Of a DNA stretch of 64,000 nucleotides, positions 58,630-64,000 are shown piece by piece (position 1 is the stretch's first letter; every line of letters begins with the position of its first letter). A program made the translations under genes and the position numbers. The stretch is taken from positions 70,866,001 to 70,930,000 of the forward strand of contig NC_083701.1 of NCBI RefSeq assembly GCF_033118175.1, read 5' to 3'. The notes under the pieces are model-generated. The model had not been told where the DNA came from. It ran no database searches and worked only from the letters and a program-made list of their open reading frames with translations. Origin of the DNA: Dama dama. Taxonomy: Eukaryota > Chordata > Mammalia > Artiodactyla > Cervidae.

Positions 58630-58960
58630 CTAGTAGATTGCATTAGTTCAAGCTGCCACCACACAATGCCACAGACAGCTTAAACAACAGAAGTTTCTTT
58701 CCTCACAGCTGGAAATGAAGGATGGAAGTCTAAGAGCAGGAGCTCAGCTTCTGATAAAGACTCTCTTCCTGACTTGCAGGCAGCTGTCTTCTCGCTGTTT
58801 GCTCACCTGGTCTTTCCTCAGTGCCAACTTGTGGAGAGAAAGACAGAGAGAAGCAAAGAATTTCAAATCGAACTTCTCCAAAGCATCATGTCCCTTGAAG
58901 AACTCTCCTTTGTCTTTCTCAACGGATTTTTTTTTTCACAAAGTATTTTGTGTGTTTGCA
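58630..58960 (+). repeat. ancient interspersed repeat, second copy
   Basis: CAAGCTGCCACCACACAATG, TTAAACAACAGAAGTTTCTT and CTGACTTGCAGGCAGCTGTC match the same family as 44044-44305. The left boundary overlaps unassigned sequence. Confidence 0.5.
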
Positions 58961-59009
58961 ACAGATTGTAAAATGACCTCCAGTGAATCACACCTCTCTG
59001 CATCCATGC

Positions 59010-59390
59010 TCCTCTGCATGTAACACGCCGCATCTTCCAACAAGAGACTGAATCTATCCCTCTGCCTGTCTGAATGTGGGCTGGCCTTGTGCTTTGCTTT
59101 GACCAATATAATATGGTAGAAGTAACACTGTATTTGTTCCAAAACCTTGGGCTTGTGAAGCGTTGGCAGCATGTGCCTTTGCCCTCCTGGTTCACTGTTT
59201 TGAGACTGACATGGAATGAAGAAGCCCAGGGTAAAAGTGCATTTGGAGACAGGGATTCAGCCAATGTAACTTTCTTAGTACCCAGCTCATTCACCAGGTG
59301 AATGCATCTTTCTGAAAAGTAAAACATTGCTGTTTTAACCAACTAGGTTGTAAGATGGTGGATTCTTACAAAGCAATAAAAAGTGGTATT
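59010..59390 (+). mobile_element. MLT1-type MaLR LTR
   Basis: GTGGGCTGGCCTTGTGCTTT, GACCAATATAATATGGTAGA and the end GTTTTAACCAACTAGGTTGT then TACAAAGCAATAAAAAGTGG follow the MLT1 LTR order. A minus-strand 159-codon frame across it is spurious. Confidence 0.65.
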
Positions 59391-59828
59391 GGAAGTACGC
59401 AGCAAAAGATAAATCCAACAGAGGTTGGTACTTCAAGTGCAAATAAACAAACAAATGTAGCAGAAATTAGTGTTGCTCTAACAAAACCCAAGTATATGGT
59501 ATGCCACCATCTTCAGGACCAGGGAGACTGAAAATGCTGGAAGGTGTAGAGAGGAAACTGTTAGTAGAAGCTATAAAAGCAGGGAGGAAATTGCTCCAAA
59601 GACGTGATAACAGAGGTTTACCAATGAACTACTGCTTGTGGCAACTTGGAAGGTAGAAAATGCACATAATGAACTTGTTGATCTCGCTAATTTCCATCCA
59701 CGATACAGAAAGTAACAATTAGCTTCATTTATCTGTGTTTGATAAGAGGTGGCATTTTATATTGCTGCCATAAAAATTATCACAAACTTAGCAGTTTAAA
59801 CAACATAAGTTTATCATTTTATAATTCT

Positions 59829-60248
59829 GTCAATGCCTAGGGATAATAAAAATTAAAACTAGATAACTAAAATAATATTAAGTAGAGTTTTTGTTGTACA
59901 AAAGGATAGCTTGCAAACTGGGAGTCTTCAGATCCAACACTGAGATGAAGCTCAGAGGCATGACGTCACAGGATGATCTTATAAAGTGGAAGCAAGAAAG
60001 TTGTTTAACTTTTACAGTAATTGGGTGTTACAATGGGGGTTTCCAGGTAGTAGAGGCTTGGTTAAAGCGATTATCTTATACCATTTTAGGAAGATGATTA
60101 TAAGTCACTTATAAGAAAAACCCTAAGTTGATTTTTACTTTTGTCCATGAAATAAGCTAGATTTATTTTGCTTATGTAACTTAAATGATTTTTGTCTGCT
60201 TGTGGGATTTTCAAGCTTGGTTTCTATTTTGTTTTAACTTAATAGTCC
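59829..60248 (+). other. unassigned insert with CRE and TATA motifs
   Basis: The insert separates two pieces of an old repeat. It contains a perfect TGACGTCA (59961-59968) and TATAAA (59980-59985). This could be an LTR or other element, but it has no recognised family. Confidence 0.35.
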
Positions 60249-60357
60249 TGTAGGTCAGAAGTCCAGTATTTCTCTCTGGACCAGAGTCAAAGGATTAGCA
60301 GGGCTGTGTTCTACCTACAAGCTCTAGGGGAAGATCTATATGTCACCTTGGAAAAAC

Positions 60358-60840
60358 CACAGGACATAAAGGGTTGTGAGTTTAAGTTTTATTCAGAGTC
60401 TTACTGAGGATTGTAGCCTGGGAGAGAGCTCTGAGGAAGTGTTCCAAAGAGGTAGAGGAAGAGCCAGAATATGTATGTTTTTTGGGGGGTGGGGTGCAGA
60501 GGAGGGACTAGGAAATACAAACAGTCAAGCTTAAGTCTTGGTAAAAGATTATTGCTAATCACAAAGAACAGACATCTCAGGTTAATGATTTTAGTGCTTT
60601 TCTATATATGGAAGATGCAAGAACCTGGGGTCATTGAAATTCTTCCTGAGACGTGCGTCTATCTAGGGGCCTGTTTATCCCAAGCACAGAGTGCCTCATC
60701 CTGCTTTTCATTTTGGATTCCTCTGAGGAGAGACTGCAGTGGGTTTCAGCTTACCCGTTGTGATAGGTGGGTGATGAGTGATGCTTTTTGTTCCTCTTTG
60801 CTCACGACTTCTTCGCTCATTAAAGTTGTTTATAGAATCG
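60358..60840 (-). mobile_element. endogenous retrovirus solo LTR
   Basis: On the minus strand: TTCCTCAGAGCTCTCTCCCA, GGCTACAATCCTCAGTAAGA, poly(A) signal CTGAATAAAACTT, AACTCACAACCCTTTATGTC. It has the same R-U5 pattern as the LTR ending at 57222, opposite orientation. It is inserted in the old repeat; exact ends are uncertain. Confidence 0.6.
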
Positions 60841-61206
60841 ACTTCTTTGTGGCTGTGGGACTGGAATCCCCACGTCCTTGCTGCTTGTCAGCTGAGAGTC
60901 ACTCTTAGCTCTAAAGGCCACCCACACTCTACCTCCACCCGCAAAGTCAGCAGCGGTAGGCTGTATCCTTCTCACACTTCTAATCTCTCCTCCTTCTTCT
61001 TCTGTGAAATCTGCTAACTACGACCAGGAAGGTTCTCAGCTTTTAAAGACTCACTGGCCCACCTGGATAATCCAAGATAGCCTCCCTATGGTAAGATCTG
61101 CATTCCATAATCACATGTGCTAAATCTCTTTTGCCATGTAAGCTTTCCCAGGTTCCAGGGATTAGCTGTAGACATCTTTTGAGGGGTCATTATTTTGCCT
61201 ATCACA

Positions 61207-62228
61207 GAGATGAACAAAAAAAAAGAACTTGGAGTTTACAACAGTATTTAGAGGAAAAGCAGAGGGCTCAGAAAAGTCTGGTAAGAGATTTTTTAATAAG
61301 AAATGGCCTCAGGATAAAATTTTAACCCAAGGGATGGCTATAAAACCCCTTGTTAAGGCATCGGAAAGATTCAAGCAGTGACCTGAAGACTTCCTTAGCT
61401 CAGAAAAGGAATTTCCAAAAATCTGAAGGGTCTCAAATCTGGCCTACCTTCACTTCCATAAAGAATTACGTCTTCGGCTGTGGGAGTAGGAAGTAAACCC
61501 TAGTCAGATTTATAAGAAGCCTGTAAAGGTTTTAATGGAGTTTATCAACTTGGATTAAAAGGAAAACAGACAGTTCACAGCTTTAAAGAGGCCTCTGGGC
61601 CTCCAGTGTTAGACAGGAGGCAGGCTGAGAGGCTACTCAGCTGCAAACAGGAGCTATAACTTGTGGACAAGAAAGAACTCAGTGGCAGAGCAAAGAGGCA
61701 AGGACAGCAATAGATGAGGAGGCGCAGGGGCACCGGGAGCAGAATCACCCCTAATAAAGGAGCGTTCCCTGGCTCCAGTGGAAGGCGGCTAGTGACATAT
61801 GCTCAACTGGATTTCAGAATTCTGTGGTTCAGCGTATGTTATGCTTTTTCCATTCTAAATGCAAGTCATCTCCCTCCCCTCCCCTGATGAAACGGGCGTG
61901 TTTATGGCTGTCATCCTCTTCAGTTTCACTATTAAATGTTGGAGACTGGAGCAGACGGAGATGAGGAAGGCACATCATTTGTCTTTTTTCAGTTCATGGT
62001 TCTCTGAATAAACGGGTGCTGCACCCAAGGAGCTGAATCTGCAGAATCATATTCAAAGAACTTTGTCTAAACCTGGACTTGATTTAGATGACAAGATGCA
62101 CAAAGATGCTTATACCATACTGTTAGTACAGACATATCTGCTTATACCATGCTATTATTCCAAAAGTGAAAGTAAATAGTGATGGCAAAACATCATAATC
62201 ATAAAATGTCTTCGATTGATCAGTATTT
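61207..62228. other. intergenic, no gene seen
   Basis: There is no recognised coding sequence. Short purine-rich and AT-rich stretches only. Confidence 0.4.
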
Positions 62229-62450
62229 TGGGCTTCTCCTCAGAATTGTGGGCAGCTCAGTTGGTAAAGAATCCGCCTCCAGTGCAGGAGACCTGGGCTA
62301 GATCCCTGGGTTGGGAAGATCCCGTAGAGAAGGAAATGGCAACCCCCTCCAGTATTCTGGACTGGAGAACCCCATGGCCTGTAGCCTGCCAGGCTCCTCT
62401 GTCCACCGGGTTGCAAGAGTCAGACACGACCTAGCAACTAAACCACCACC
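62229..62450 (+). mobile_element. Bov-tA SINE with internal micro-inversion
   Basis: The head (GGCAGCTCAGTTGGTAAAGA), GGGTTGGGAAGATCCCGTAG and tail (GCAAGAGTCAGACACGACC) are in plus orientation. The segment at 62378-62403 (CTGTAGCCTGCCAGGCTCCT) is in the opposite orientation to the rest. CCATGG precedes it and a decayed CCACCGG follows. Confidence 0.92.
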
Positions 62451-62839
62451 ACTGAACATTTACTGAGTAACCATAAACTATAATATTATCTTTAAACTAG
62501 AATGAAGTGATAGTCATCTAAAAAAAGTTTTTTTACTTTTGATAAAATTTGACATTGTGGCAAATATAATCTCAACATACCCATTAACTGTATCATCCTC
62601 AAATGAATTCTGAAATGAATAGAGAAATCACGTAGAGAAATAAAGAATGAAAAAAATTGATACTGATCATTATACCTGGGCAATAACAGAACTCTAGTTG
62701 CAAAGATAAAACTGAACAATAACATAGTCAAAGGGCAAAACTCTCATCTTCTGATATCAAAATGTCATGAAATACTCTTTTAACTTTTTTCCTGTTAATG
62801 ATTCATTTTAGTAAGATTCTGGGACTGTGAAGGATTTGT

Positions 62840-62965
62840 TCATACACTCACTTGTTGTTTATTTGGCAAGCATTTACTGAGCGCTTATTAATGTGCTGTG
62901 CCTTGTATTAGATACTGGAGATTAATAGTGAATGAGATAGAGTTGGTTTCTGATCTCACAAAGGC
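62840..62965 (-). repeat. L2-like LINE 3' end
   Basis: TTATTTGGCAAGCATTTACTGAGC, TAATGTGCTGTGCCTTG and TACTGGAGATTAATAGTGAA follow the reverse L2 3' end. Confidence 0.55.
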
Positions 62966-63048
62966 AGCTGGGGGTAAAAGGTGAGTGGGCCATGAAAATG
63001 TAAACATGGTATTACAGTAAAGTGTGACAGGTGACAGGATAAGACACT

Positions 63049-63434
63049 ACAGTCGCCCTTTGTCCTTCTCTGTCCCTGGGGGATTGGTTCCAGACCATCC
63101 CATCCCACCCCTAAAGGATACCGAAGTCTTTGAATGCGCAAGTCCCTTACATAAAATGGCACAGTATTACACAGTATTGCATGTGACCTGTGCACATCTT
63201 CCCATGTACTTTAAATCATCTCTAGATTGCTTGCAATATACCTAATATTGATACAATGTAAATAATATGTAAATATTTGTAAATGCAATGTAGATGATAT
63301 GTAAACAGTTGCCTAAACCTGACAAATTTACATTTTGCTTTTTGCAATTTTCTGAAATCTTTTTTTCAAAAAATTTTGAACTGTGGTTGAATCTCTGGAT
63401 GTGGAAACCCATGTATTTGGAGGACCGACTTTAC
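63049..63434. mobile_element. Tigger/MER2-type non-autonomous DNA transposon
   Basis: Diverged terminal inverted repeats are present: ACAGTCGCCCTTTGTCC on the left and GGAGGACCGACTTTA on the right. The interior has the usual GGTTCCAGACCATCCCATCC, GCGCAAGTCCCTTACATAAA and TTTAAATCATCTCTAGATTG blocks. TA bases at the edges fit TA target duplication. Confidence 0.75.
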
Positions 63435-64000
63435 AGAAATAGGATTTTGTTGATTCGTCTTAAAGTTTTCTTTATCTCCACAGCTTCTAGGCTGCAAATG
63501 TAAAAACAGTGCTGTTTCTTTTGTTAAGTGTTCACTTTTGCAGGGAGTGCTATATCTTGAGCCCTCATATTCCAGGTTTCGGAGACCTATAAATGCCCTT
63601 TGATTATATCCTATAGGAATCCTTATATGTTATTGTATTCTGATACTACTGACCCACGAAAGATGTTGCATGATAGAAAACATTATACTTTGATTTTCCC
63701 TTAGAATTTCCAGCTGACGCCTAAATGGATTTTTCAGAATAAAGAACATCTTTAGAGGGCATGTAATATAAGAGGTAGTTTCAAATGTCTACAGTTCGCT
63801 TTCCCCCTTGTTCCTTTAAAGCCACAGCCCATTTAAAGACTACCAGCCTCATTTTTCATTTGTTTTTGACTCTGCTGCCTCATGGGCATCTTGAAGACCA
63901 AGGCCATGCCCTACTCATCTTTGCAGACCAGTGATCACATGATAAATATGTGATGAATGACTCAGAACTGTTGCAGAAAAATTATTGGTTTGAGACAATG
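63435..64000. other. no feature recognised
   Basis: No exon or repeat was assigned. In human the next gene on this side is PIP4P2 (TMEM55A), divergent from OTUD6B; none of its exons was seen here. Confidence 0.4.

Larger units (their letters stand above)
59750..61206 (+). repeat. ancient interspersed repeat, split twice
   Basis: Pieces are 59750-59828 (TTGCTGCCATAAAAATTATC), 60249-60357 (GTAGGTCAGAAGTCCAGTAT) and 60850-61206 (CCTTGCTGCTTGTCAGCTGA, CCCACCTGGATAATCCAAGA, GGGTCATTATTTTGCCTATC). The order matches one repeat interrupted by an unassigned insert and an LTR. Confidence 0.55.

Noticed and set aside
58863..59342. 159-codon minus-strand frame
   Set aside because: It runs antisense across an MLT1 LTR and an older repeat, with no protein similarity.
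1..64000. CRISPR arrays, operons, toxin or phage systems
   Set aside because: Repeats are dispersed SINE/LINE copies with no regular spacers; genes have introns and mammalian promoters.

Overview
This window is ordinary mammalian nuclear DNA from a ruminant, most likely a bovid such as cattle. The clade is shown by its repeats. It holds many BovB LINE fragments, Bov-tA and Bov-A2 SINEs (with the CCTGGTGGCTCA head and GAGTCGGACA tail), ruminant-type L1 3' ends and older mammalian repeats (MIR, L2, MLT1, Tigger). Genes are split by GT-AG introns. There are no bacterial operons, CRISPR arrays or phage genes.

Two protein-coding genes can be supported, both on the minus strand and in tandem. OTUD6B, an OTU-family deubiquitinase, is complete. 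Seven coding exons between 35688 and 21730 splice in frame to 293 codons plus stop, with Asp155, Cys158 and His277 of the catalytic triad present. About 8.4 kb downstream lies the first coding exon of LRRC69 (13287-13105, 61 codons, start of a leucine-rich-repeat protein); no later LRRC69 exon was recognised before the left edge. The same gene order and orientation is known from human 8q21.3. OTUD6B starts in a CpG-rich promoter with CCAAT, GC-box and NRF1-like sites. A strong plus-strand splice donor at 36100/36101 suggests a divergent non-coding transcript like human OTUD6B-AS1.

Layout: 1-8505 is L1 sequence, including a 5'-inverted element and a second truncated copy. 8506-13104 is sparse sequence with SINE, BovB and L1 pieces, and 13105-13287 is LRRC69 exon 1. 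13288-21729 is the intergenic region plus the OTUD6B 3' UTR. 21730-35688 is OTUD6B with SINE-, MIR- and BovB-bearing introns, and 35689-36120 is the promoter. From 36120 to 64000 no gene was found. This gene-free part holds a HAL1/L1 ORF1 relic, several BovB copies in both orientations, deeply nested insertions (44044-46560 and 48780-50460), two LTRs of one family in opposite orientation, a GC-rich segment, an MLT1 LTR and a Tigger-type DNA transposon near the right end.

No new biological system was found. The points most worth a second look are structural: the twin-priming L1 junction, nested insertions with clear target-site duplications, long direct repeats around two SINEs, a micro-inversion inside a SINE, and a symmetric 34-bp promoter element. 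Repeat family names are from recognition by eye; edges are good to about 5-20 bases unless a duplication fixes them.
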